Shown here piece after piece: positions 53,435 through 64,000 of a DNA stretch of 64,000 bases. The notes beneath the pieces are model-generated. The model worked only from the letters and a program-made list of their open reading frames with translations, made no database searches and had not been told where the DNA came from. Within the stretch, counting starts at the first letter, position 1, and every line of letters begins with the position of its first letter. This DNA is from Chlorophyllum brunneum (taxonomy: Eukaryota; Basidiomycota; Agaricomycetes; Agaricales; Agaricaceae), in the NCBI GenBank assembly GCA_963576785.1, contig OY756147.1, positions 1,736,001-1,800,000 of the forward strand, read 5' to 3'. The position numbers and the translations under genes were made by a program.

Positions 53435-55093
53435 TCACTCCCAACTGGTTGTTTCGAACACAGCCTCAAAGCAATTACCATGGTCAACAAGTTCATGACG
53501 GTGGTGAATCCAGGTCGAATAGAAGTACCTCCGTTTGGCTTTTGGAACCTCAGCTCGCCAAATTTGATCCGAAAGTGATCGTCGCCAGTTGATGAGGTTG
53601 ATGAAGTTTACTTGTTCAATGTTTGGGAATGCGGCGACGACCTGTTCGCGAAGAAGATTGTGTTGGGATGGAAGGTCGAAGTAAATGGATTGCTCGTCGG
53701 CCTCAGGGTGAAAGTCAAAGACGAGTTGACGAACAGAGGGATTTTGGACCCATAAACCACAAAATGTCCGAACAGTCTACGTCGAACAGTAAGCCAAACA
53801 AATTAGATATCATTCACGTAATGTGCGCATACAGATATGACTTCAGGGCCCGAGTCCATTATATCCTCCATCCAATTTGCATGGTACCAAGATACCTTCA
53901 GGACGGATACGTTCGGGAGGTAGCTCCTCAGTGAGCTAACGGTGTAGAGATGCCTTGGTATAACTAACTCTCGAACTGGTGTGGTGGACTCTTTGAGCGC
54001 GTCCCACATTTGATGACCGAGCGGTGGAAGTAAGGGAGGTAGGACCAACTGTGCAGATGGTTCGACTAGACTGCCCAATAACCATATTTTGCTTAGGGGC
54101 CGGGAGGGAGCGAGGAGACCAGCTAAAATGGGAGGACCATCGAAAAAAGAGAGTTTTGGTAGAATAGAATTTTGGAAGGAGATGGAACCAGCGTTCCCGA
54201 CCAAACACATGCGGTAGATGTGTAGCTGTAAGAGCTCTGGTATCCTGAGGAATAAATCCGGTAGTACGTGCGGATCTCGGACACTGTGAATAGTGAGAGA
54301 TTGAATTGGGAGGTGGCCTTCATAGCCGGCGAGATGTTGGACAACGATCCAGTCGTCTATCTCGAGAGATCTCAGAGTATGGAGATCGAGAACAAAGGTG
54401 AAAGCATTGTGAAAAATGCGACCCTCGTGACAATCGAAGATGACAAGGGACCTCAAGTGGAACGAGCGAGCGAGTGCGTGGAGTTCATTGAGGTCAAGGT
54501 CCTTGGAAAAGGTACATCGAGAAAAACGGAGTGAGTTGACATGGTGCAATTTCTTCATTGCTCTGAGTATCCGTTTGTTAATGGTAGTGGAATGGAAGTC
54601 GATGGAGCTAACGAAGATCATTTTTCTAAGCGCATTGCAATACATCGAAAAGAAGGCGTCACGACTGTACGTCATGGTGTCAGAGACGTCTAGAGAGTTC
54701 CAGGAAGTAAATTTGCACGTCTTGACGTGTTGTGCAAGAGTCTTTGCTGGTTCTTGGTCCTTGATCAATGCTCGACAAAAACGACTGGTATACGGGGCCT
54801 GGTCATTCGACACGCCGACGCGGCCGGAAAACTCCATTTTTGCAAAGATACGGGGCAAGGAAACGGACGAAAAGAAACGACAGACGAGAGCTAAATTGGA
54901 AAGATTCCGTCGTACTTCTGCGGTAGTCATCTCGTCGCTCTCGTGGAAGTAACTGAAAATTTCTTCATAGATTTCGAGTGGTATTGGATCCAGGAAACGA
55001 GCGCCTTTCCTTCGAGTGGGACCTGCAGAACACAGTTCAGTACCCAGTCAGGTAATTAGAGACATACATACTAGTCCATTCAAATGCTGACAT
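53435..55093 (-). CDS. F-box-like protein
   Basis: Three exons. The small first exon begins MSAFEWT at 55093, followed after a 49-nt intron by PTRRKGARFLDPIPLEIYEE and IFSYFHESDE, an F-box-type start. Then NLSNLALVCRFFSSVSLPRI continues it, and a long leucine-rich body with irregular repeats follows (LRSLEIDDW, IQSLTIHSV, LLQLHIYRM). The third exon, reached from CAHY via an intron (gtgaat to gacgtag), encodes QLVFDFHPEADEQSIYFDLP and ends at 53435 with FETTSWE. Agaricomycetes carry hundreds of such F-box proteins; they are thought to be SCF ubiquitin-ligase adaptors. The substrate is unknown. The gene looks intact. Confidence 0.85.
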
Positions 55094-55390
55094 GGCAGAA
55101 GTACTGGTTACTGGCAAGATGAACCTTGACGTCAACCCCTTGCTAATGTAGTCACGTGTAGTTTCCCGAATGAGCTCAGCTCTCGCGCTTCATTCAACAA
55201 CCTCTAGCTGGTGTGAGGGAATTCGTCAAAGAGCAAGCTGTGGGCGGGTGCAAACAGTAATGTAGAGCTGTGGAAGTGCGGCTACAATCCTTGAAATCGA
55301 CACCTCTCCTTTAATTAGGCACAACTGAAGACAGGTCTATCTCTCCAGAAAAGCATTCCGCCACCATCTTCCGACAGGGCTGTTGAGTAG

Positions 55391-57349
55391 CTAAAATTCT
55401 TGTAGTTGAATATATTCTCTCTCGAAATTCTCGACCTGATATGTTTGCCTGTACCCTTCAATCTCTTCCAAGATCTCTAGCCTCAGACGCCTAGCCTCTT
55501 CCAGGCCAATCGGGGATTTGACTTCAGAAAATACCTTATCTCTCAACTCTACCGGAAGTTTCTCCAGAACTCCAGTTGCGCTTACTGCCTTTGCCCACCA
55601 GTCCCGTTGTTGAGGTGGTACGCTTGCAGTAGAAGCGATCTTCAAACTGGGGTCAACGAGATGGACAGTAAGAACCTTGCGGTATCCGTTCTTCGTAGGA
55701 TCAACCAGTTTGAAAGGCTGCAGACGATGTTGTAGAATGTTCGAAAAGGCAACTACTCGACCTTTTCGAGTTTCTACTCTTCCTATTTCCTGGACCGCAG
55801 GCTCCTCTTCACGCAGCCCATAGACTTGCAGCCATTTGGAATCATCGTCACCAAATGCATCTTTTGCAAACTTGTAGGGATCCACGGGTTGGCGAAACGA
55901 AATATACCCAGGTGTGACATTCTCATCGTCGAAATAAAACATGGCGGTTGAACAGATATGTTCATTCTTGACGTGAATTAGCGAGGGAAAAGACTTACAT
56001 AAACGAACTCACCATCCGCCCACTAGCTTGCCATTCACCGCCAGCGTACTCGGGACATTCAGGCCTTAGATGGATTTCGTGAATGTCGATGATCACCTGG
56101 ATCCCGGTTTCAGCGTACTCTAGCCGGATGTTGACTGCGTCTTCTTCCTCATATTCCTCTGTTTCATATGCAAAAGCAGCTTTCGGATCAAATGGGCCTT
56201 TCCAGCGTCGGAAGTTATGGAATCGAAGTGGAGTCAGGGCGGAGTTCCAGAGAGGAATAAGCCGAGCAAGGATGTCCTCTATGTGGGCGTAGATTCGCTG
56301 GTGCTCTTGTGGGTGCAGGTTGTTGATGTAGCTGATAATTCTGGGGAGGCGTGTTAATACCAATGAACGGGCGGCTCGCAAAAGCAGGTAAGGATGACTT
56401 ACTTTGGTTCCCCGTTAATATCAACATCGCAAGGTAACCATCGAAACCTACTGCTATAGACACCCTTTTCATACCACACCGCATCTTCAGTAGATGAATT
56501 CGGATCGTCCTCATCGTGACTCCACACGACGTCCCCCTCTCCGCAGTGCGATATGCACGATCCACAGTTGATTACTTTGCTCTCCAGGGCTCGTGTGGTA
56601 CCATAAGCAAGAGGATAAAGCGATGGGTCTATGACTGCAAGAATCGTATTGTTGCAACCTGGAACCCAGTCTTTCTTATGTTCGGGTATATCCTTTGTTA
56701 GAGATGCGATAGCTCTCGCGAGGTCCTCCTGCAAATCTTCCGGAATCGCCACATCAGACTTGACAACATTCCCATTGAACACGACCATGATCCCATCTTT
56801 TCCAGAAATCCTGTGGGCTTCGCGTCTAAGCTCAGCAATACAATAATCCACCATCCAAGCAGTGAACTTTGGACTTGAACGTTTGGAAAGTTCAGCTCTC
56901 CTTTCTTCAACAAACCCCAGGTTGAGAATCTTCATGTCAGCAAGCGTCAGCGTCATTTGAAATATGGGAAAGAGCCTGTTGATTGATCCCATACCCAGCT
57001 TTCCCAATCCTGCATGTCGGTTATTTCATTGATGTATTGCGAAATTGCGAGTTCTTTGACTGTTAGCAACGGAGGTCTGGAGTGAGGGATACATCAATTG
57101 AGTGCTGGAACGATCAGGACCGAGAGAAAGCAGCCGCCGTTACATTGGTTGAAGGGCTGAGCGATTTGGGCTTATGGTGCGATTGCCCCAGCGAGGATCT
57201 AATGCAGTGATAAAAGGACCCTCGCATTCATCTTCATCATCAGTGGCATTTTCTATGTAGTGTAGATGCGCCCCGTATGTTGGCAAAGGAGGATGTTGGG
57301 GCGGTGGCGGTGGCGGAAGCGGCGGATAAGATGATAGTGATAGAAACAT
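55391..57349 (-). CDS. DUF4246 protein, copy 1
   Basis: Five exons, about 570 residues, starting at 57349 with a proline run (YPPLPPPPPPQHPPLPTYG). Exon 2 encodes PPLLTVKELAISQYINEITD, exon 3 AWMVDYCIAELRREA, VKSDVAIPEDLQ, RFRWLPCDVDINGEPK, exon 4 IISYINNLHPQEHQRIYAHI and IPLWNSALTP, exon 5 NEHICSTAMFYFDDENVTPG, FSNILQHRLQPFKL, VHLVDPSLKIASTASVPPQQ and the end at 55391. This is the pattern of the fungal DUF4246 family; the biochemical role is not established, though the NEHI...YYDDENI and VDP...I.ST.NVPPQ.R blocks resemble a jelly-roll oxygenase. The gene appears intact. Copy 2 follows it upstream on the same strand. Confidence 0.88.
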
Positions 57350-57586
57350 TAGGTCAATGGCGAAGTATTGTGGGTCCTTTATCTAGAAAGGGATATGACT
57401 CATGGTCGTTTCGGTTACATCAGGTGCCCTTGTTGAGAAGTCGGAATCATTCTGACTCGATATCACAAGCGAGTATAGATTGATGTGAGGGATCTCGAAA
57501 GGGACGGGCACAGGCGGGGATCATACTCTGAGTCAGAGGCCACAATTCACAAGCAATGAAGAAACGAAAAGCACATCCCATGCTAC

Positions 57587-59590
57587 TCAATGCTCGCAAA
57601 GCGAGATCGTGATGCTGGTAAAGTTTTGAGCCTGGTACCCCATAACATACTCCTTCCTCCCCGCCATCAACTCCTCCCTCAGCTCTTTCGCTCTACCGAG
57701 AGTAAAAGGAAAATCCCCCACTTCGTTAATAACCTTGTCCCTCAGCTCAAGAGGGAACTTTGCCAGCACATCCGTATCCGAGGTTACCTTCCTTCCCCAC
57801 CAATCACGCCGTTGACACGGGACGTTCGCAGTCGAGATGATCTTCATATGAGGATCAACTAGGAACAACGCGAGAATCTTGCGATGGCCGGGTTTGGTTT
57901 TGTCTGCGAGTTCGAAAGGTTGTACTTGATGTTGAAGAATGTTGGGGAAAGTCACGAGTCTACCTTCACGGGCTTCTATGCTCCCGACGGTTTGAAAAGC
58001 AGGCTCTTCATTTTGAAGACCATAGACGAGTTGGAGCCAGGTCCAGTCTCCTTGTTCGTAAGGGATGTCTTCTTGAACCCAAACTGCTTCCGAAGCCTGT
58101 CGAAAGGCTAGATGGCTTGTTGTGATGTTTTCGTTATCGTAATAGTAAATCGCGGTCGCGCATATGTGTTCATTCTGGGATCAAATGTGAGAATCAGAGA
58201 ACGTGAAAAAAAGGTGCGAAATGTACCAATTGACCCTCGACGTGCCATGCCCCCCCTTCGTAAGTGGGCTTCTCTGGTGTGAGATGGATATTCGCCAGCT
58301 TGACAATGATTTGTAGTCCACTACTGCCGAAGTCCGCTTTTAGATCTACATTTCCCTCCTCATCAAATCCCGGTGGAGCGAAAGGTTCGGGGTTAGGCAA
58401 CACGATGAACTCTTTTTTCCGCTCGTTCTTCCATTCTTCTTTGCGATCCCAAAATGCGTCCTCATCCTCACCCTCACCCTCTTCTTGCTTTGGACCTTCC
58501 TTTTCTGTGTAATCTTCTAGATCGCCGTAATCGATCTCGGAAAACACAACACGCTCTGGCCATTCTAGCTTGAGCAAAGAGGTCAGAGTGGCGTTCCACA
58601 GTGGTATAACGTTCTCGATGACTTTCTCGATAATATCGTATAGAACTGTGTGGTCCCGCGGGTGTAGATTGTTGATGTAACTGACGATCCTATGCAAGAT
58701 GAGATGAAGATAGACGAGTCAGATTTATTGGACTCACTTTGGGGTGTCACTTGAGATGTCAACATCGCATGGTAGCCATTGAAATCTCCTGCTGTAAACA
58801 CGTTGTTTTCGACCATACACTTTGATAACAGACTGGTCTTCAGCGGGTATTGGGATGACTTCGCCTCGTCCACAGAATGAAATAAAGTCTTCAAGGCCCA
58901 CAGTAGTTCTAGGGAGGATGTGCGAGGAGCCGTAGACGAGAGGGAAGAGGGAGGGATGTACGAGATCAAGCACCTTCTCGTTGAAGCCAGGTGCCAATCT
59001 CGTTGCTTGCTGGGGACATCTTCGAGTGAGGCAACGGCCGCTTTGAGTGCAGATCGTAGATCGTCTGGGATTACAGTGTCAGATTTGACTACATCACCGT
59101 TATAGACATGCGTAAAGCCGGTTTTCTTGTAGAGATCGGCTTTGTCCTTGAGTTCCTCGATGCAGTAGTCGGTCATCTCTGCAGTAAAGTCAGCGCCAGG
59201 ACTTTGGATGGCTTCTGCCTTCCACTTCTGGGTAATTGCATCATTAAAGACCTGTGTGGGGGTATGAGCACCTGGCAGAGACGGATGGGTGCAAAAAATG
59301 TGGACTTTATGTTGCCACTCGTTTTTATCAGTGACTTGATTCATGAACTGCAGCATCGTAATCTCTCGTAGGGGGAGCATTGGCAGCCTACCAGAAACGC
59401 GTCAAAACTACAAAAATAACTGCGTCAAAATATACATCGTGACGACATACCGGATTTCACTGCTGCGGTCGTCTAACCTGGGATCGAGTGCGCTCGGGAA
59501 AAGCACAACATTCTCGTCATCGATATGTGGACCGTAATCTAGACGCAAGCCAAAGCCTGGCAAGGGCGGTGATACAGAGATTGAAGGCAT
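57587..59590 (-). CDS. DUF4246 protein, copy 2, with apparent 1-nt frameshift
   Basis: Paralogue of the neighbouring gene, same strand, 237 bp apart, with the same intron positions. It starts at 59590 (MPSISVSPPLPGFGLRLDYG). Exon 2 encodes LPMLPLREITMLQFMNQVTD, and after a 54-nt intron come VFNDAITQKWKAEAIQSPGA and AEMTDYCIEELKDKADLYK. In the block where copy 1 has KKDWVPGCNN this copy reads RDW and then needs one extra G (at ~58994) to continue APGFNEKVLDLVHPSLFPLV. The rest is normal: FQWLPCDVDISSDTPK, IVSYINNLHPRDH, NEHICATAIYYYDNENIT and LVTFPNILQHQVQPFEL. It carries an acidic Glu-rich insert (~58450-58500). If the frameshift is real, the gene is a recent pseudogene. Confidence 0.8.
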
Positions 59591-60083
59591 GCTGCACAAG
59601 GGAGTGGGAGGTACAAACTGTAGTAACGCGGATATAATGTTGCTAGGTATGCCTGTTTTTGGCAGATCGCGATCAGCCCTGACTGCATTCCGAGAATACC
59701 TCTTCGATGCGAATAGACAGGTCAGATACGGCAATCTGACTCTCCGGGAGCAGTTAACTAAGGAATGTGCCAGTGCGCATCTGTGACTGGAGGATCGTGC
59801 CGCAGAGAGGGCATTTGCATTGACCTGAGGAGTGTGTACCGGTATGGCTCGTGCTCATGTGGAGAAGAAAAATTACTCTGCACCCCAAGGATGTTCAATT
59901 GCCTTCAGGATATGACATGGTTGCGTATATCCGTGGATCTCTAAAATCCTTCCGCACATTGTCTATCCCTCGACGTTCACTCAATCCAGCGCTAATTTGT
60001 CACAGCTATTCATTGCATTCTCTTTGGCTTCTTGTACCCATCTCTCACCAATCAATAGCAGTAATACATAGGGAACACGACAA

Positions 60084-62482
60084 ATGGCGCGTGGATCGAA
60101 AAAACGGAAGACCAGGGCTTTCCTCTCGAGACTTTTCACTGGCCGAAGGGTTCAGCTCGAGATAGAGCCAAGGTTTACGCCTGATGGTTCGTTCTTGTCA
60201 AGCCTTTCGTCACGATTTGTTCTGAGAACATCCCACGATGCAACATTCAGGTGTTGGTGGTTCAGCGGGTAGCATCTTCACGAATGGACACAATTTCGTT
60301 GTGCATGGTCTTGCGGTGAACTACAATGTTCAAGGAGAAAAAGAGAGGATCGCCCAGGGTGAGGGGTATGGTATCGCCTTATGTATCCAGATGACAAAAC
60401 CCTTTTCCTATAGTTATGAGCTTGCTTGCTCGGCACATTATCCATGGCGCAGCACATGATTCATCTGCTCGCGTTCCACCTCCTCGATGTCATCCTGGTA
60501 CCCGCATCAAACTCAACGAGCGAATCACCATTTGGTTTTATGACAAAGGACGACAAAAGGTCCTTCTGTGGGTCAACGGCCCTGCGGGTGTCGGAAAATC
60601 AGCAGTCGTCCGGACCTTTGCCGAGTCCATCGCCGCGTCCGGGCGCCTAGGCGCATCAGTGTTCTTTTCACGACCCAACAAACGTAATGATCCTCATCGT
60701 GTCTTCGTCACCATTGCATACCAGCTCGCCGTCCGGATCGAAGCTTATCGCACATTCATCGCCGAAGAACTCGCTCCTGATCCTGATCTACTCAACAAGG
60801 AAATGGAAGAGCAGTTCAGGATTTTCATTGTCGAACCCTTTGTGGAGAAGAAGATAGGAGCAGGTGGGGATGCTTGGGGTGTGTTGTTGGACGGTCTCGA
60901 CGAGGTGGAGGGACAAGACCTGCAGTGCGAGATCATCCGCCTGATCAGCACTTTTTTTTTTGAGCATCCCGAAGCACCCCTCGTCTGGGTCATCTCGAGC
61001 CGCCCAGAGCCGCACATATCCGACACGTTTGATGAAGAGGAGAGGTTACCGAGCTACTGGCAGGAGTACATTCCAGTTGACTCTACGGAGGCTTGCGAGG
61101 ACGTCGAGCGGTTCTTGAGAGTCAGTTTCGAGACTATCCGGAAACGGTTTCCACGTTCCGCCCCCAAAAAATGGCCCACCGAAGGGACATTTCTGAAGCT
61201 TGCAGGTGGTTCATCTGGCCTCTTCGTGTTTGCCGACGTTGCAATTCGGTTTATTAGAGACGTGAATTTTGCCAGTCCAGTCTCGCGGCTCGAACCGGTC
61301 CTGTCTGCAATCGAAGGTTCGAAGGTTACGACGCCTGAGGATCAACCGTTTGCTCACCTGGATGCGCTGTACACACAAATACTCAGTTCTATCCCCCCGC
61401 ATTGTGGCTGACAGCGAAACAACTATTCGGGTTTGCGCTGTGGTTTCGTATCTATGGCGCTCTCGTCTTTCAGTCTCCCAGCCTGATGGGCATGTCCGTG
61501 ATCCTCAACATTAAGCAAGACGTCATCTACGCTTCCCTCAATAAATGTTACTCGATACTTGAGATACCTCCTCCGAAGCAAGCCTACTCGAAATCAGTAA
61601 CCTTTTTCCATACTTCATTCGCCGACTACTTGACGGATTTTGCTCGGTCGAAGGACTTCTACATCTGTCTCACTGATGCTATGGATGACGTGACCTGCTG
61701 CTTATTTCATATCATGCAGGATTTCGTGTCAAAGGAATCTCCCAAGAGTATGTTGATATCCTGCCTTTGGAGAATAGCTGATGTCCCCTCCAGGATCACA
61801 GACGCTTCCAGCGTGGATTCGATACTGTTCGCAATACCACGGAAAGGCTCCTGGGCAGAGATCGAAGAAGATACCAAAAACCTTGGCCCTTAGCCTATTT
61901 CACGCCAGCTGTGATGGTCTATATCGAACGGTGACCAGAAAACCTGTTGTGTTGCAACGAGACCTATTTGAAATCCTGCACCTCCTAGATCGGCTTGATA
62001 TCGCTGACTTAGATCTCAACTTTCTATTTGTTGATTGGTTGTTTGAGGTCTGGAGGGTACGCCAGCTTCAATCCGCCGTTCGAGTCCAGCTGGTTCATGC
62101 TTCTTTATATCTGGAATCATAGGTGTATCCCGAAGAACTTCTGAACAGAGGGCTCGCTCGTGAAATCTCATTAAAAGAACTTAAATTTCAGCACCTTGAC
62201 TGTAAATGGACGTGTCCCATGCGCCGAGAGAATCATCAGGAAATCAGGGTAAGTAGGCATATTATTGATGTATTGAGTTTTCTGGATCTGAGCTCCTTAC
62301 TATTCGTATAGCCTCGCTTATCTACCCAATTACTCGCATTTGTATCAGAACTGGAGTCTCCGCAACGACAAAACCCAGATCGAGAGGTCCTCATTTTTGG
62401 GAGTAAACCAGAGATTAGGAATGCATTATTGTACGATGGGTTCGAGAGTAAAACACGTTATTTTATTCCGTACCCCTACTAA
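60084..62482 (+). CDS. NACHT-domain NLR protein (NACHT3), with apparent 1-nt frameshift
   Basis: Six exons: 60084-60186, 60251-60358, 60414-61747, 61794-62056, 62123-62248, 62312-62482. These total 2105 nt and would give 701 residues if one C were restored in the six-C run at 61393-61398; as written the frame stops at 61411. Exon 1 encodes MARGSKKRKTRAFLSRLFTG, exon 2 IFTNGHNFVVHGLAVNYNV. Walker A is GPAGVGKSAV and Walker B VLLDGLDEVEGQD, with VWVISSRPEPH after. The helical part ends FFHTSFADYLTDFARS, and the C-terminal exons encode WIRYCSQYHGK, LFVDWLFEVWR and VLIFGSKPEIRNALL. Exons 1 and 2 have exactly the lengths of those in NACHT1 (103 and 108 nt). No sensor repeats are seen. Confidence 0.85.
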
Positions 62483-63516
62483 TTGCACGTCTGCGATTTC
62501 ATTGTGTATGATTATGAGCTGTGGGTGCGGAATTGCAGATCATCCGACTGTCTTTGTTGCCCTCTTGGCTGCTTAGCTTCCCAGGATATTATTGTGAAGA
62601 TGCGCGGCTACTCGAGAGAATACAACCTGTCAGCCTTAACGGAGGATCGGCGCTATATGCGCGAGCCCACTCCCTTCGAAACGTCCGATTTTCCATTGTT
62701 AACCAAGGGGGACATAGAACCTTCCTCACTGCTCAGAGTATCTTCCTAGCAGTGAGCATGGAACCATGACTTAAGTATTTTTCCTTTATTTCTCCTATAC
62801 ACTGGTCCTCTGGTGTATTTTATACCAAGACTAGCTACCTAACCACCTCAGCCGTCAACCAGTTCCCTGCTGACACTGAGAATTTACTTGTTCATTACAA
62901 CCGAGTGCCCTCTTCAGTGGAGGACCTGCCAACAGGCAGGTAAGTTTTCTTGGGCAGAACATGACAAGTCACAGGAAGGTGAAGTTGGGTATAACACCTT
63001 ACTGTCCCTCCTGTCCTACCCTTCTCCCTATACCACTCGCTTTACCCTCCTCTTCCTGTAATCACATGGTTTTCCAATTAAAGACCCTACTCATATGCCA
63101 CCTGGAAGTAATAACAGAATCGGCTGTTGAACAGCACAGTATTTACGCAGTAACAGATGGACAATCTGACTTACTGATAAGCTGGTTAGTAGGACAGTGA
63201 AGTACTAGTAAGAGTTGCTGTGAGTCAAGTAGAGCAAGGTAGAAATTGAGTAGATTGTCTTAAGAAACATAAGGGAATACATGCTGCTTTATATACTAAT
63301 TGTCTGGGTAGCAAACCCTAAGACCTACAAGTAATAATAGGCATAATGAGTCAGTAATGACTACAGAGTCCCTTGAAACACTGCAATATCATCAGCGGTG
63401 TCCAGTAGCATAATTGGAGTGACAGAGTATCAGTCAGCTCATGAAATACATGAGGAAATGGTGCATAATGTGAGTCAGAGGGTGCAGCCTCAATGATGAA
63501 TATTAGATGAATAATA
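62483..63516. other. region downstream of NACHT3, no gene supported
   Basis: Frames at 62483-62770 are open for up to 88 codons but have no recognised product and overlap in all frames. tacactggtcctctggtgta at ~62799 is a near-palindrome. From ~62960 the sequence is AT-rich with many short direct repeats, probably decayed transposon or MITE-like sequence. Confidence 0.45.
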
Positions 63517-63997
63517 CTGAAGAGCTAGTCATATGGAATGCAGCTATAGTAAGCACAAATGACAACATCAGCCAGCCAGTTAGCCAGCTCTGGAAACTCT
63601 AGCTAGTGGCTATTGCTTAGGAACTTGACATCTCCCAACAAGCAATTGGTCATAGCACTGTTATTGAATTATACCAGGGAATCAAACACCATTTCTTGGA
63701 CCATCCTGAGATGGCAGAGAATTCCTGATATCAGAACCTATTTTCATGAGCAAGATGAGATGAACATGCTAGCCAACCTAAGCAGAATGTAGAACTACCA
63801 GAACTAAGGCCCCTACCCTTGGGATCTGTCAATGGAGGGAAAGAACTGGAATGGGCAGGCTGATTTGAATATGATGACCCAAGAGTGGAATAGTCACTAC
63901 CACCAACCAAGAGTAATCAAAGCCAGTCCTACCTGCCTGTCTGGCATTGTTGTCATTTGCACTTTCTAGGCTGCATTCCATATGACTAGCTCTTCAG
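63517..63997. mobile_element. MITE-like element with 28-bp terminal inverted repeats
   Basis: The 28 bases at 63517-63544 (CTGAAGAGCTAGTCATATGG...) are a perfect inverted match to 63970-63997, and TA dinucleotides flank both ends (63515-63516, 63998-63999). Length is 481 bp with no coding frame. TA duplication and size suit a non-autonomous Tc1/mariner-type element. The right flank is only one base from the window end. Confidence 0.85.
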
Positions 63998-64000
63998 TAG

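Noticed and set aside
54440..54952. 170-codon plus-strand frame opposite the F-box gene
   Set aside because: Shadow of the F-box exon; its codons mirror the leucine-rich body.
62340..62769. Three overlapping plus frames after NACHT3
   Set aside because: The first overlaps the last NACHT3 exon in another frame; the others overlap each other in different frames and have no recognised domain.

Overview
The window reads as nuclear DNA of a filamentous basidiomycete, most likely an Agaricomycete. Genes are broken by many 45-60 nt GT-AG introns. The gene families fit that group: short NACHT-domain NLRs, a basidiomycete seven-helix membrane family, DUF4246 proteins, an F-box/LRR-type protein and Ty1/copia elements. 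All coding models are my own splicing of open frames by eye, so exon ends are inferences.

Layout, left part (1-34.4 kb): a rearranged, repeat-rich accessory region. A 5'-cut copia element (1-6680, plus) and a full copia element (16655-25188, minus, with target duplication ACGAC) lie in opposite orientation. Their last ~5.6 kb are nearly identical, while their gag ends differ. The ~10 kb between them holds a broken copy of the tail of an LRR gene, a seven-helix membrane gene (A), a second tail fragment, and two NLR genes (NACHT1 11386-13268, NACHT2 14112-16365). Right of the second element come a third tail fragment, two more seven-helix genes (B, C), then the intact LRR parent gene (30315-34425). 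The parent order is seven-helix gene followed by LRR gene, both on minus. The left side is made of tandem, truncated and partly gene-converted copies of that pair, with NLR genes inserted.

Middle part (34.5-49.9 kb): mostly ordinary genes. These are a glutathione transferase, transaldolase (pentose phosphate pathway), an Ahp1-type peroxiredoxin, a TMEM184/DUF300 membrane protein and an intron-containing tRNA-Gly. They are separated by long stretches (35.4-39.0 and 41.2-45.7 kb) with little coding signal, apart from an orphan fragment resembling the N-terminal domain of Bck1-type MAPKKKs and a possible 70-residue acidic protein.

Right part (50.2-64 kb): a membrane-anchored pepsin-like protease, a proline-rich hypothetical protein, an F-box-like protein, a tandem pair of DUF4246 genes, a third NLR (NACHT3, one apparent 1-nt frameshift) and a 481-bp inverted-repeat element with TA target duplication at the window end.

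The most interesting material is the NLR set. All three proteins share an N-terminal motif of the form F-x-N-x-x-x-N-F-V, and NACHT1 and NACHT3 share identical lengths for their first two exons. They sit in a region where copia arms, inverted repeats and tandem copies could drive turnover. Three otherwise good genes each carry one apparent 1-nt loss, which may be real decay or assembly error.
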